Of a DNA stretch of 37,649 nucleotides, positions 14,747 through 22,005 are shown in pieces (the stretch's first letter is position 1; every line of letters begins with the position of its first letter). The stretch is from a virus, in the IMG/VR virus record IMGVR_UViG_3300046713_000166, positions 1-37,649 of that record. The stretch is one strand, 5' to 3'. Position numbers and translations under genes: made by a program. Below the pieces are notes generated by a model. It saw nothing but the letters and a program-made list of their open reading frames with translations. It ran no database searches and was not told the origin of the DNA.

Positions 14747-15612
14747 ACGATCAGAACCTCACCGACACCGCCGCCGCCATCGAGGCCGGCATCGCATGCA
14801 CCGTCGCCAACAACCGATGGACGCTGGTGGAGCATCCCGAGGATAGCAGCATCGCGATCCCGATCTGTGTCAACGACGGCATGGTGTCCATGATGGACGG
14901 CGTGCTCGCCGAGATCGACAAGCGCTGGCGCGACCGGCCGCGCGCCGGCGCGACCACGCTGACCGAGGTCGACAGCTTCATCGCCCACCTGGTGCGCTGG
15001 GGCAGCGAGAGCACCGTGGTCTACGCCAACACCGCCGCGATGTCGTTCGAGGCCGTGCTCGACGATCACCCGCCGGACGAACACACCACCGCCGCTCGCC
15101 AGCACCGCGCGAGCTACACGTGCCCGCGGTCGGCCGAGTGGCTGGCGTGGACCCAGCTCGATGGCAAGCCGATGGGCCAGGTCGCATTCGCCGACCTCAT
15201 CGAGAGCCGGCTCGAGGACATGGTCGACGGCTCCAAGGTGACGCCGCCGGTGGAAGGCTTCCCGCGGCCGCTCGACGTCCTGCAGGTCGCCCGGTCGCTG
15301 AACATCCTCACCAAGGGGACGTTCCAGCGCGAGGTCAACCCCACCAACGGAGATTCGATCTTCGTCTGCAAGACGGAGACGGACGCCAAGTCGACGCAGA
15401 TCCCGCGCGCGTTCATGCTCGGAATTCCTGTGTTCGATGGTGGCAAGAGGTATCCGATCGAGTCGCGCGTTCGGTTCGCGCTCATCGAGGGACGGCCGTC
15501 GTTCTCGTTCACGCTGCACCGGCGCGCCGAAGTCGAGCGCGACGCGTTCGGCGAGGTCCGCGCGAAGGTCGCGAAGGACACCGGCCGGCTCGTGCTCGCA
15601 GGCACCCCGTGA
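14743..15612 (+). CDS. DUF2303 (YfdQ-like) phage protein
   Basis: 289 residues. The DUF2303 pattern is clear: FADLIESRLEDMV (mid-protein), then TQIPRAFMLGIPVFDGG, YPIESRVRFAL and FSFTLHRRAEVERDAF. These proteins are common in the early regions of temperate and lytic phages near recombination genes, and their biochemical role is not known. Normal length, no signal. Coupled to both neighbours by GTGA overlaps. Confidence 0.85.
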   Translation: MNDQNLTDTAAAIEAGIACTVANNRWTLVEHPEDSSIAIPICVNDGMVSMMDGVLAEIDKRWRDRPRAGATTLTEVDSFIAHLVRWGSESTVVYANTAAMSFEAVLDDHPPDEHTTAARQHRASYTCPRSAEWLAWTQLDGKPMGQVAFADLIESRLEDMVDGSKVTPPVEGFPRPLDVLQVARSLNILTKGTFQREVNPTNGDSIFVCKTETDAKSTQIPRAFMLGIPVFDGGKRYPIESRVRFALIEGRPSFSFTLHRRAEVERDAFGEVRAKVAKDTGRLVLAGTP

Positions 15613-15860
15613 AGACCGCGTCTCCGGTGCTCGTCGGCTGTGCCGAGATCGTCATCGCCAAGGACCAGCCGCCCTACACCCCGATCAGCGCCGTCGTCGT
15701 CGACTCGGCCACTATCCTGACCCGCTGGAGGTTGTCCTGGTGGGAGCGGTTGATCGTGCTGTTCCGCGGTGACGTCTACCTCTACGTGATGACCTTCGGC
15801 AAACCACTTCAGCCGCTCGCGATGCAGGCCGCCAAGCCGCAGATCGAGCGCACCCCGTGA
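15609..15860 (+). CDS. Small conserved phage protein (W-R-x-ERL-VL type)
   Basis: 83 residues from GTG 15609. The C-terminal half (LTRWRLSWWERLIVLFRGD, then VMTFGKPLQP) follows a pattern seen in many small phage proteins with a membrane-associated amphipathic helix. No function is known. It lies between DUF2303 and a tiny membrane protein. Confidence 0.65.
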   Translation: MKTASPVLVGCAEIVIAKDQPPYTPISAVVVDSATILTRWRLSWWERLIVLFRGDVYLYVMTFGKPLQPLAMQAAKPQIERTP

Positions 15861-16042
15861 ACAGCCACGAGCGTGCAGCCCTGGCGCGCGGTGCGGTCGC
15901 GGTGATGCTCGGGCTCGTCCCGTTCGCCGCGCTCGGGTACTGGGTCAGCTGGTGGCTCGCCGGTGGCCTGTTCGCAGCCGGCGTGGTCGGCGCGGGCTGG
16001 TGGCTCATCCGCTCGACGCCGGCGCAGCTGAGGCCGTGGTGA
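15857..16042 (+). CDS. Small two-helix membrane protein, holin-like
   Basis: 61 residues from GTG 15857. Two hydrophobic helices (about 12-30 and 33-52) are joined by a tight turn, with charged ends (MNSHERAALARG; RSTPAQLRPW). The size and topology fit a class II holin or an inner-membrane accessory protein. It sits in the early region rather than beside the lysozyme, so its role is open. Confidence 0.55.
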   Translation: MNSHERAALARGAVAVMLGLVPFAALGYWVSWWLAGGLFAAGVVGAGWWLIRSTPAQLRPW

Positions 16043-16569
16043 AGCTCCGGTCCATCATCTCCGGCGGCCAGACCGGGGCCGACCGCGGCGCGCTCGACGC
16101 CGCGAGAGATCTCGGGCTCCATCGCGGCGGGTGGGCTCCGCTGGGCTGGCGTGCCGAGGACGGCACGATTCCGATCGAGTACCGCGATTGCATGCAGGAG
16201 AGCGCCTCGGCGGCATACCCCGTGCGCACCCGGCAGAACATCGAGGCGAGCGACGGCACGCTGGTCGTCTCCCTCGGTGAGCTGATGGCCGACAGCGGCA
16301 GCATGCTCACCACCAAGATCGCACGCAAGCTCGGGAAGCCCTGCCTCGCACTGACGGTCGACCGCCTCGAACTATCGGTTGGTCGCGCGATCGTGCGTGG
16401 CTGGCTCGATGGCGCCAGCATCGTGACGCTCAACGTGGCCGGACCCCGAGAGAGCCGAGAGCCCGGGATCCATGCCGCGACGCGCGCGGTGCTCGCCAAG
16501 ATGATCGCCGAGTGGTGGGCGGCGGACGTTCGGCTCAAGGCGCTGAATGCCCTGGCTGACCGTCGGTAG
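16039..16569 (+). CDS. YpsA-like SLOG family nucleotide-binding protein
   Basis: 176 residues from GTG 16039. It matches the circularly permuted YpsA/molybdenum-carrier type of SLOG protein: IISGGQTGADRGALDAA (6-22), GWAPLGWRAEDGTIP (31-45), RTRQNIEASDGTLVVS (63-78) and LNVAGPRESREPGI (131-144). SLOG proteins bind nucleotides or NAD/ADP-ribose derivatives and some act in immunity conflicts. Here it may sense or consume a nucleotide signal; that is inference. Full family length with no partner domain. Confidence 0.8.
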   Translation: MKLRSIISGGQTGADRGALDAARDLGLHRGGWAPLGWRAEDGTIPIEYRDCMQESASAAYPVRTRQNIEASDGTLVVSLGELMADSGSMLTTKIARKLGKPCLALTVDRLELSVGRAIVRGWLDGASIVTLNVAGPRESREPGIHAATRAVLAKMIAEWWAADVRLKALNALADRR

Positions 16570-16572
16570 CAC

Positions 16573-16600
16573 TTGACTTCGCGTAGAAGTGCGGTAAACT
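16573..16600 (+). promoter_or_regulatory. Leaderless-type promoter of the YqaJ operon
   Basis: TTGACT (16573-16578), 16 bases, TAAACT (16595-16600), seven bases (GTACGGA), ATG 16608. Confidence 0.6.
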
Positions 16601-16607
16601 GTACGGA

Positions 16608-16874
16608 ATGAACGGAAACGACATCAGGGTTGGGTTCACGCAACGGAGGATCGGCTCCGCCATCGCCGAAGAGATCGACGCTCTCGACGCGTGGCGCGAC
16701 GCGAAGTGCGCCGCGATCCGTATCAAGGAGCCGACCTCCGACGCGGGCGAGTACGGCTGCGACGTCGGGTACGACGGCGAGGGAGAGCACGATGGCGGGC
16801 ATCACGAGGCGTGCCCGGTCGCCATCGCGCGCGCCGCGTTCTTCGCGGCGACCGACCGGAGGCGGGCGCTGTGA
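16608..16874 (+). CDS. Unknown protein, first gene of recombination operon
   Basis: 88 residues from ATG 16608. A helical N-terminus (IAEEIDALDAWRDAKCAAI) is followed by an acidic, His-rich segment (YGCDVGY to GEHDGGHHEAC) with two Cys and three His residues that could bind a metal, then a C-terminal helix. Not recognised. It heads the operon leading to the exonuclease. Confidence 0.55.
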   Translation: MNGNDIRVGFTQRRIGSAIAEEIDALDAWRDAKCAAIRIKEPTSDAGEYGCDVGYDGEGEHDGGHHEACPVAIARAAFFAATDRRRAL

Positions 16875-17044
16875 CCCCGGAACAGAAAGTCGCCGCGATC
16901 GTCGCCATCCTGGAGCCGATCATCGACCCGGTGACGCCGGAGGCGACGGACGATGAGCTTGCGGATGCGATTCGCGACATCATCAACGTTGTTCATCCAG
17001 GCAAGGCGATTTATGCGCCGAGTCATCGACGGAGCCAACGATGA
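16871..17044 (+). CDS. Small unknown phage protein
   Basis: 57 residues from GTG 16871, overlapping both neighbours by four bases. It is helical and acidic at first (TPEQKVAAIVAILEPI; DDELADAIRDIINVV), then basic at the end. No recognised family. Confidence 0.5.
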   Translation: MTPEQKVAAIVAILEPIIDPVTPEATDDELADAIRDIINVVHPGKAIYAPSHRRSQR

Positions 17045-18198
17045 CGCTCACGCCCGACCAGCTGGCCCTGCGCCTGCGCGGGATCACCGCCACCGACTGC
17101 GCGGCCATCGCCGGCGTCCACCCCGAGCGCTCGCCGATAGACGTCTGGCGCGAGAAGCGCGGCGAGGCGCCCCCATTCGACGGCAACAAGCGCACGAAGT
17201 GGGGCAACCTGCTGGAGCCCGTCGTCCGCACCGACTACGAGGAGCGCACCGGCCTTCGCATCGAGGTCCCTGGCACGCTCGAGCACCCCGACTCGCCGTG
17301 GATGCTCGCCACCCCGGACGGTGTCGGATATCTGGACGCCGAGCCCGTGCGCGGCCTGGAGATCAAGTGCCACACCGTGCGGCTCGCCCACCTCTACGGG
17401 GCGCCCGGGTCCGACGAGGTCCCGGCGTACGTCCTCGTGCAGTGCGTCTGGTGCATGGCGGTCACCGGGCTGGTGCGGTGGGACGTGGTCGCCTTCATCG
17501 ACGGCCAGCCGAACGACTACATCATCGATCGCGACGACGAGCTGATCGGCATCCTGCGTGACCGCTCGGAGCGGTTCCTGATCGACAACGTGCGCGGCGG
17601 CGCCGTGCCCGATCCCGACGGATCGGAGAGCTTCGATGCGTGGCTCAAGGCGAGGCACGAGAAGAACACGGACGCGCTCATCGAGCTCCAGGCCGATGCG
17701 GACCGTGAGCTGCTGGTGCTGATCGACCGCGCCAAGGAACTGCGCGAGCAGGGCGCCGACGTGGAGCGCGAGCTGGTGCAAATCGGTCAGCGGTTCAAGC
17801 TGCGGATCGCCGGAGATGCCGGGTTGACCTGGAACAACGCCAAGGGGAAGCCCGAGAAACTGACGTGGAAGCGCAACAAGGCGTCGCGCAAGATCGACTA
17901 CACCGGCATCGCGAACGACGCGCGGACCGATGCGCGGATGGCGCTCTCCGCCAAGCGCGCCGACATCGAGCGGGCCAAGATCTGCCTGCAGGTCATGGGC
18001 GAGCGCACGCCGGTCGGTCCGAACTCGCGCGCGGCGATGACTGCCGGCGAGATCCGTGAGCTCGTTTCTGTGCTACAAACGTCGCTCGAAGAGGTCGCGT
18101 CGCGGACGGACGCGGCGTACACCCACGAAATTCCCGGCAAGCGTCCGCTTTGTTACCCACGAACATGGAAAGCCCCGAAGGGCGAGGAGCAGGAATGA
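17041..18198 (+). CDS. YqaJ-like recombination exonuclease
   Basis: 385 residues from ATG 17041. It should resect double-stranded ends 5' to 3' in the manner of lambda exonuclease, making single strands for annealing. Motifs: ITATDCAAIAG (15-25), WGNLLEP with E59, TPDG with D93, and LEIK (106-109) as the E-x-K element. These form the YqaJ/PD-(D/E)XK active site. The C-terminal half is helical, charged and of unknown role. It is translationally coupled to the candidate annealing protein. Confidence 0.85.
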   Translation: MTLTPDQLALRLRGITATDCAAIAGVHPERSPIDVWREKRGEAPPFDGNKRTKWGNLLEPVVRTDYEERTGLRIEVPGTLEHPDSPWMLATPDGVGYLDAEPVRGLEIKCHTVRLAHLYGAPGSDEVPAYVLVQCVWCMAVTGLVRWDVVAFIDGQPNDYIIDRDDELIGILRDRSERFLIDNVRGGAVPDPDGSESFDAWLKARHEKNTDALIELQADADRELLVLIDRAKELREQGADVERELVQIGQRFKLRIAGDAGLTWNNAKGKPEKLTWKRNKASRKIDYTGIANDARTDARMALSAKRADIERAKICLQVMGERTPVGPNSRAAMTAGEIRELVSVLQTSLEEVASRTDAAYTHEIPGKRPLCYPRTWKAPKGEEQE

Positions 18199-19520
18199 CC
18201 GACGAGGAACAGGACTATACCGACGAGCCGGCCGGCGCGCTCACCACGCAGCGCGGCAACAACCAGATCGCCCGCCAGGACTTCCAGGGCGGCAGCCTCG
18301 CCACGCAGAACGGGGCGATCGAGGCGATGGTCGCCAAGTCCCGCGCCGAGGTCGAGGCGGCGTGCATCATGGCGAAGAGATGGCCGCGCAACCCGGACCA
18401 GGTCCGCCAGGATCTGATCGCCGAGTGCAAGCGGCCCGGGTTCGCCGCGGTGGCGATCTACAGCCTGCCGCGCGGCGACAAGAAGATCGAGGGCCTCTCG
18501 ATCCGGTTCGCCGAGGTCGCCATGCGGTGCTCAGGCAACATGTCCGCGTCCAGCGAGACCATCTACGACGACCCGGCCGTGCGCTGCATCCGCGTCAAGG
18601 TGGTGGACTACGAGCGGAACAGCATGTGGCAGACCGACATCACCATCAACAAGACCGTCGAGCGCCGGCAGCTCAAGCGCGGGCAGAAGCCGCTCGGCGA
18701 GCGCATCAACTCGTACGGTGACCGCGTGTTCATCGTCGAGGCCACCGACGACGACGTGCGCACCAAGCAGAACGCCGAGATCAGCAAGGCGAGCCGCACC
18801 GGAATCCTGCGGATCATCCCCGGCCACCTGCAGGACGAAGCCCGGCGGCTGTGCAAGGACGTGGCGAGCAAGGCGGACGCGGCGGACCCGGCGGCGGCGC
18901 GCAACAAGCTGTTCGACGCGTTCGGCTCGATCGGCGTGAAACCGGCGGCGCTGGAGCAGTGGCTCGGGCACAGCACCGACACGATCAGCCCGGCCGAGCT
19001 CGACGACCTGCGCGGGCTGTTCGCGGCGATCCGCGACGGCGAGACCACGTGGGCCGACGCGCTCAAGGAGGTTGCGGCGGAAGGCGAGGTCAAGCCCGCC
19101 GCGAAGCCCGCGACCAACGGGGGTGCTCCGCCGGCGCCCGTAGCAACCCCGCAGGGGCCGCCGCCTGGCGTCCCGCAGACGCATGCCGAGGCGATCGCGC
19201 GCAAGATCGAGCTGGATGCGCAGACCCCCGGCAGGCCGCCCACCCCGCCAGCGGACCTGACGCGAACCGGGCCGCGCACCAGTTCGGGCAAGGGCACCGC
19301 CGCGCTCAAGGGCGCCCTCACCAGCAAGTCGGCGCCCGCCGCCCCGCCGCCCGTGCAGCAGGCCATGCCGATGGCGGACCTGCCGCCCGGCACCCCGCCG
19401 CCGTCGGAGGGCAACGAGTACCGCACCTGCGCGGGCTGCAGCGACACGATCGAGGTCCCGAAGTCGGACATGGCTGGCGCGCTTTGCGATTCCTGCTCGT
19501 CCGCCGGCCGCGGCGAGTAG
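18195..19520 (+). CDS. Candidate single-strand annealing protein with C-terminal zinc ribbon
   Basis: 441 residues from ATG 18195 (ATGA overlap with the exonuclease). Residues about 30-250 form a conserved phage domain with MAKRWPRNPDQV, LSIRFAEVAMRCSGN and GILRIIPGHLQDEA, which I have seen next to exonucleases where RecT would be expected. A Pro/Ala-rich linker follows (about 300-410), and the end has CAGC and CDSC, a zinc ribbon. The position and coupling argue for strand annealing; it shows no RecT, Erf or Sak motif that I can identify, so the function is inferred. Confidence 0.55.
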   Translation: MTDEEQDYTDEPAGALTTQRGNNQIARQDFQGGSLATQNGAIEAMVAKSRAEVEAACIMAKRWPRNPDQVRQDLIAECKRPGFAAVAIYSLPRGDKKIEGLSIRFAEVAMRCSGNMSASSETIYDDPAVRCIRVKVVDYERNSMWQTDITINKTVERRQLKRGQKPLGERINSYGDRVFIVEATDDDVRTKQNAEISKASRTGILRIIPGHLQDEARRLCKDVASKADAADPAAARNKLFDAFGSIGVKPAALEQWLGHSTDTISPAELDDLRGLFAAIRDGETTWADALKEVAAEGEVKPAAKPATNGGAPPAPVATPQGPPPGVPQTHAEAIARKIELDAQTPGRPPTPPADLTRTGPRTSSGKGTAALKGALTSKSAPAAPPPVQQAMPMADLPPGTPPPSEGNEYRTCAGCSDTIEVPKSDMAGALCDSCSSAGRGE

Positions 19521-19533
19521 CGTCGTTTTGCTC

Positions 19534-19565
19534 TTGCATCGCTGAGTAGCGGTGCTATAAACAGA
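19534..19565 (+). promoter_or_regulatory. Leaderless-type promoter with extended -10
   Basis: TTGCAT (19534-19539), 16 bases, then TGC-TATAAA with TATAAA at 19556-19561, six bases (CAGAGC), ATG 19568. Bases 19545-19565 are identical to 35125-35145. Confidence 0.7.
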
Positions 19566-19567
19566 GC

Positions 19568-19906
19568 ATGACGAACTCGAAACTTCCCGAGACCCGCTAC
19601 GAGCGGATCGCGTTGGCCCGCGCCACGATCGTGCAGACGATCTACTACGAGGACGCCACGGTCACCGGGGACCACGCGTCGGACGCCGGTGCCTATCCTG
19701 GTGCCTATCCTGGATGCTGGTGCTTCACCCTGCAGGCCGGCTCGTTCGACCTCGGAGTGCAGGTCAGCAAGGCCATCGCTGTCGCGCTCGTCGCGGCTGG
19801 GTTCGGCTCGAAGACCACGCCGGCGGTGACCTACGGATTCCCCGTGGGTGCGCCCGACCAAGCGCACGTTGCGCTGTACTTTCACGTTCCGGTCGGTGCA
19901 TCGTGA
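19568..19906 (+). CDS. Unknown phage protein
   Basis: 112 residues from ATG 19568, just behind a strong promoter. It has an N-terminal helix (RYERIALARATIVQTIYY), then a beta-like core (CWCFTLQAGSFDLGVQV) and a hydrophobic C-terminus. A perfect 12-base tandem duplication (19688-19699 and 19700-19711) gives GAYPGAYPG. No recognised family. Confidence 0.6.
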   Translation: MTNSKLPETRYERIALARATIVQTIYYEDATVTGDHASDAGAYPGAYPGCWCFTLQAGSFDLGVQVSKAIAVALVAAGFGSKTTPAVTYGFPVGAPDQAHVALYFHVPVGAS

Positions 19907-20496
19907 CCGCGCCGCGCTGGATCTCGGAGGCGCTCGCTGCGTCGTGGGATGGGCTCTCGATGGGCGACGTCCCGGGATTCGACGATATCGCCAGGGAGCT
20001 GCTCGAGCGCCTGCCGATCGACGCGATGCGCGCGGCTGCGCTCACCTCTCTCGATGATGTCGCCGCCAACCGGCCGGCGGAGCAGCACTCCGCGATCGCC
20101 ACAACCGCGATCGTCCGCGTGCTCTCGGACGGCGATCCCGAGGTCGTCGAGCTCACCGAGATCTACCAGGGTGCCAGCAAGGCGCTGGACGCCGCGGGCG
20201 TGCCGTACGCGGTGGCAACGAGCGACAGCGAGGGGAACGACTGCAACAGGGAACTCGATCTGGCCAGCCGCATCCGGTGGCTCGCGCAGCAACGTCCGAA
20301 CCGGCTCGATCTGCAGCGCGTCGAGGCCGAGCGGGACGCCTGGCACCGTCGCAACGACGAATGCATCGTGACGATCACGGCGAATCAGCGGAGCATCGCT
20401 ACGCTGATCGACGAGAGCGAGGCTCGGCGGCGTGAGCGCGACTATTGGAAGGAGCTTGCGGAGGCGACGGCGGCTGTCGCTGAGGCCGGGCGATGA
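19903..20496 (+). CDS. Unknown phage protein with C-terminal coiled coil
   Basis: 197 residues from GTG 19903 (GTGA overlap). It is acidic and helical, with no membrane segment. Residues about 140-195 (RVEAERDAWHRRNDE; DESEARRRERDYWKELAEA) look like a coiled coil of the kind common at the C-terminus of small phage early proteins. Not recognised. Confidence 0.6.
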   Translation: MTAPRWISEALAASWDGLSMGDVPGFDDIARELLERLPIDAMRAAALTSLDDVAANRPAEQHSAIATTAIVRVLSDGDPEVVELTEIYQGASKALDAAGVPYAVATSDSEGNDCNRELDLASRIRWLAQQRPNRLDLQRVEAERDAWHRRNDECIVTITANQRSIATLIDESEARRRERDYWKELAEATAAVAEAGR

Positions 20497-20819
20497 CCCC
20501 GCCGACCCGCCGCATCTGGCTGTTCCCTGCCCCGGACGGCACGCTCGAGGTCATCCTGCTGGGTTCGATCGGCGAGATCGCGTGGGAATTCGCCGCCGTC
20601 CTCAAGTCCGCCGAGGCATGGCTCGGGTTCTCGAAGGTCGACCCGATCACGATCGGAAACACCGTGCTCGGCATGCGGTGCAAGCTCGGTCACCTCGCGC
20701 AGCACGTCGATCCGGTCGCCGAGGGCCTGACGTGGCTCGCGACCGAGGATCGATTCATCCACCGCGTGGAGTGGTGTGGGGCCGACAGCCCGCGCGCCGG
20801 CAAGGTCGGCACGTGGTGA
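20493..20819 (+). CDS. Unknown phage protein
   Basis: 108 residues from ATG 20493 (ATGA overlap). It has mixed alpha/beta content (RRIWLFPAPDGTLEVILLG; CKLGHLAQHV) and no motif I recognise. Last gene before the regulator promoter. Confidence 0.55.
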   Translation: MTPPTRRIWLFPAPDGTLEVILLGSIGEIAWEFAAVLKSAEAWLGFSKVDPITIGNTVLGMRCKLGHLAQHVDPVAEGLTWLATEDRFIHRVEWCGADSPRAGKVGTW

Positions 20820-20825
20820 CCGAGG

Positions 20826-20855
20826 TTGACGATCCCCACCCTGATGCGGTAAACA
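20826..20855 (+). promoter_or_regulatory. Promoter of the Cro-like regulator
   Basis: TTGACG (20826-20831) and TAAACA (20850-20855) are 18 bases apart, five bases before ATG 20861. A GGTAAA register with a 16-base spacer and a seven-base gap is equally possible. Confidence 0.45.
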
Positions 20856-20860
20856 GTGCT

Positions 20861-21205
20861 ATGGCACTCAGATCGCTACCACTGACAGACAAGGCCGGGC
20901 CCGGCGGGCGCCCACGGGACAGCCGAGCGCCTGGCAACGCGTTCAGCGAGTGGCTCGCGACCTGCGGGCTCACGCCGAAGGAGGTTGCCGATGGCCTCGG
21001 GCTGTCCGACTCGAGCGTCTACAACATGCGCAACGCTTACTTCAAGCCCGGTCGCGAGCTGGCCAACAAGATCGCCGCGTTCACGAAGGGCAAGGTGAGC
21101 TCGGCGAGCTGGGACCAGGTCAAGGGCAGGCCGCGCGCTGCGGCGCCCAAGCGGGCGAGGAAGCGCAAGCCCCGCAAGCAGCCCGCGGCAGAGGTCACCC
21201 CGTGA
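20861..21205 (+). CDS. Cro/XRE-like helix-turn-helix regulator
   Basis: 114 residues from ATG 20861. Residues about 28-70 form an XRE-type HTH: FSEWLATCGLTPKEVADGLG followed by the recognition helix LSDSSVYNMRNAYFKPG. The C-terminus is very basic (KRARKRKPRKQ). It probably binds DNA and controls early transcription; the targets could be the nearby promoters at 19534, 21716 or 21734. No peptidase domain, so it is Cro-like rather than CI-like. Confidence 0.7.
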   Translation: MALRSLPLTDKAGPGGRPRDSRAPGNAFSEWLATCGLTPKEVADGLGLSDSSVYNMRNAYFKPGRELANKIAAFTKGKVSSASWDQVKGRPRAAAPKRARKRKPRKQPAAEVTP

Positions 21206-21423
21206 GTCCGATCGAGCGGGCGTTTCGCGCTGGATATGAGGCTGCCGGTGACGGCGACAGCGGCGTCGACTCGTCTCTGGATTCTCATCTCGACGAGAAC
21301 CCGGACCCGCCGAGCGCCGCCGACCTCGCCACGCTGCGTCGGTTCTGCGGCACGGACCACGCGCGCACCGAGCACCCGAAGACCTACGACGCACTGATCC
21401 GGCTGCTCGCCGCGTGGACCTGA
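21202..21423 (+). CDS. Small unknown acidic protein
   Basis: 73 residues from GTG 21202, overlapping the regulator gene (GTGA). A short N-terminal helix, an acidic Asp/Ser-rich middle (DGDSGVDSSLDSHLDENPD) and a C-terminal helix. It may be a regulator partner. Not recognised. Confidence 0.5.
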   Translation: MSPIERAFRAGYEAAGDGDSGVDSSLDSHLDENPDPPSAADLATLRRFCGTDHARTEHPKTYDALIRLLAAWT

Positions 21424-21556
21424 CTTCGCGCTCGTAACTCGGCTCGCGCATCGCAGGGCGACAACCTCCGCCCCGGTAGCGCGCCAAGGTGAGGCTCACG
21501 CTGCGTCTGACATCTGCGCGAGCGAGAGCCGGTCCACCTGCCGAGCACGAGCGCAC

Positions 21557-21709
21557 CTATCCGGGCGGCTTGCAGCCGCAACCCGTGCAGCTGTCGCACG
21601 ACAACACCGGGTTCGAGACCGCCAGGCCACCGGCGGCAGCGAGGTCGAGCGCGGTGAGGAAGCGGATGGATTCGCGGTTGAGGCGGAGACGTGTGGGTTG
21701 GCGCTTCAT
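21557..21709 (-). CDS. Putative RiPP precursor peptide 2 (class I lanthipeptide-like)
   Basis: 50 residues from ATG 21709, antisense between plus-strand genes, with -10 TACCGT six bases upstream. The leader holds RLRLNRESIRFL, very close to the L-x-L-(N/K)-(K/R)-E-(T/S)-(L/I) leader motif of class I lanthipeptides, and ends LAAAGG. The core (about 28-50) contains Ser 32, 36 and 39, Thr 41 and Cys 37, 40, 43 and 45 (SCDSCTGCGCKPPG). It shares M-K-R, the L-x-L-x-R-E core and a double Gly with the peptide at 8959. No maturation enzyme is present. A Cys-rich metal-binding peptide is the main alternative. Confidence 0.6.
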   Translation of the reverse strand: MKRQPTRLRLNRESIRFLTALDLAAAGGLAVSNPVLSCDSCTGCGCKPPG

Positions 21710-21715
21710 AGTCCC

Positions 21716-21739
21716 ACGGTAGCACGAGCGCCCTTGACA
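21716..21739. promoter_or_regulatory. Divergent promoter elements between RiPP 2 and the RHH gene
   Basis: Minus strand: CGTGC-TACCGT, with the -10 at 21716-21721, six bases before ATG 21709. Plus strand: TTGACA at 21734-21739, 31 bases before ATG 21771; its -10 (perhaps CACTGT, 21757-21762) is weak. Confidence 0.45.
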
Positions 21740-21770
21740 CAGCTGTCCTGTCGGCGCACTGTTCCAGAAT

Positions 21771-22004
21771 ATGGCCAAGCGCGTAGGACGAAGACGGCGG
21801 AACCTCAAGCCCCGGATGAGGCTCGACGCTCCCTCGCTGGAATGCACGGTCCCTGTGTCCACCGCGCTGCCGGGCACCATGGTGAACGCGATCGACGCTG
21901 CCGCGGAGACGCTGGGCGAGATCAGCCGGTCGGAGTTCATCCGGCGCGCGGTAGAGGAACGGCTCGCAAGGATTGACGCGGCGAGCGCCAGCAAGGCGGC
22001 CTGA
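21771..22004 (+). CDS. Ribbon-helix-helix DNA-binding protein
   Basis: 77 residues from ATG 21771. A basic arm (KRVGRRRRNLKPRMR) is followed by a CopG/Arc-type fold: a beta strand around VPVSTALPG, helix A NAIDAAAETLG and helix B SRSEFIRRAVEERL. Such dimers repress promoters through the N-terminal strand. It precedes the replication initiator by one base, so it may regulate replication or its own divergent promoter region. Confidence 0.7.
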   Translation: MAKRVGRRRRNLKPRMRLDAPSLECTVPVSTALPGTMVNAIDAAAETLGEISRSEFIRRAVEERLARIDAASASKAA

Positions 22005-22005
22005 C

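Noticed and set aside
21424-21556. Gap between the 73-residue gene and the antisense RiPP gene
   Set aside because: It contains only a short GTGAG/CTCAC dyad and no coding sequence or promoter that I can support.
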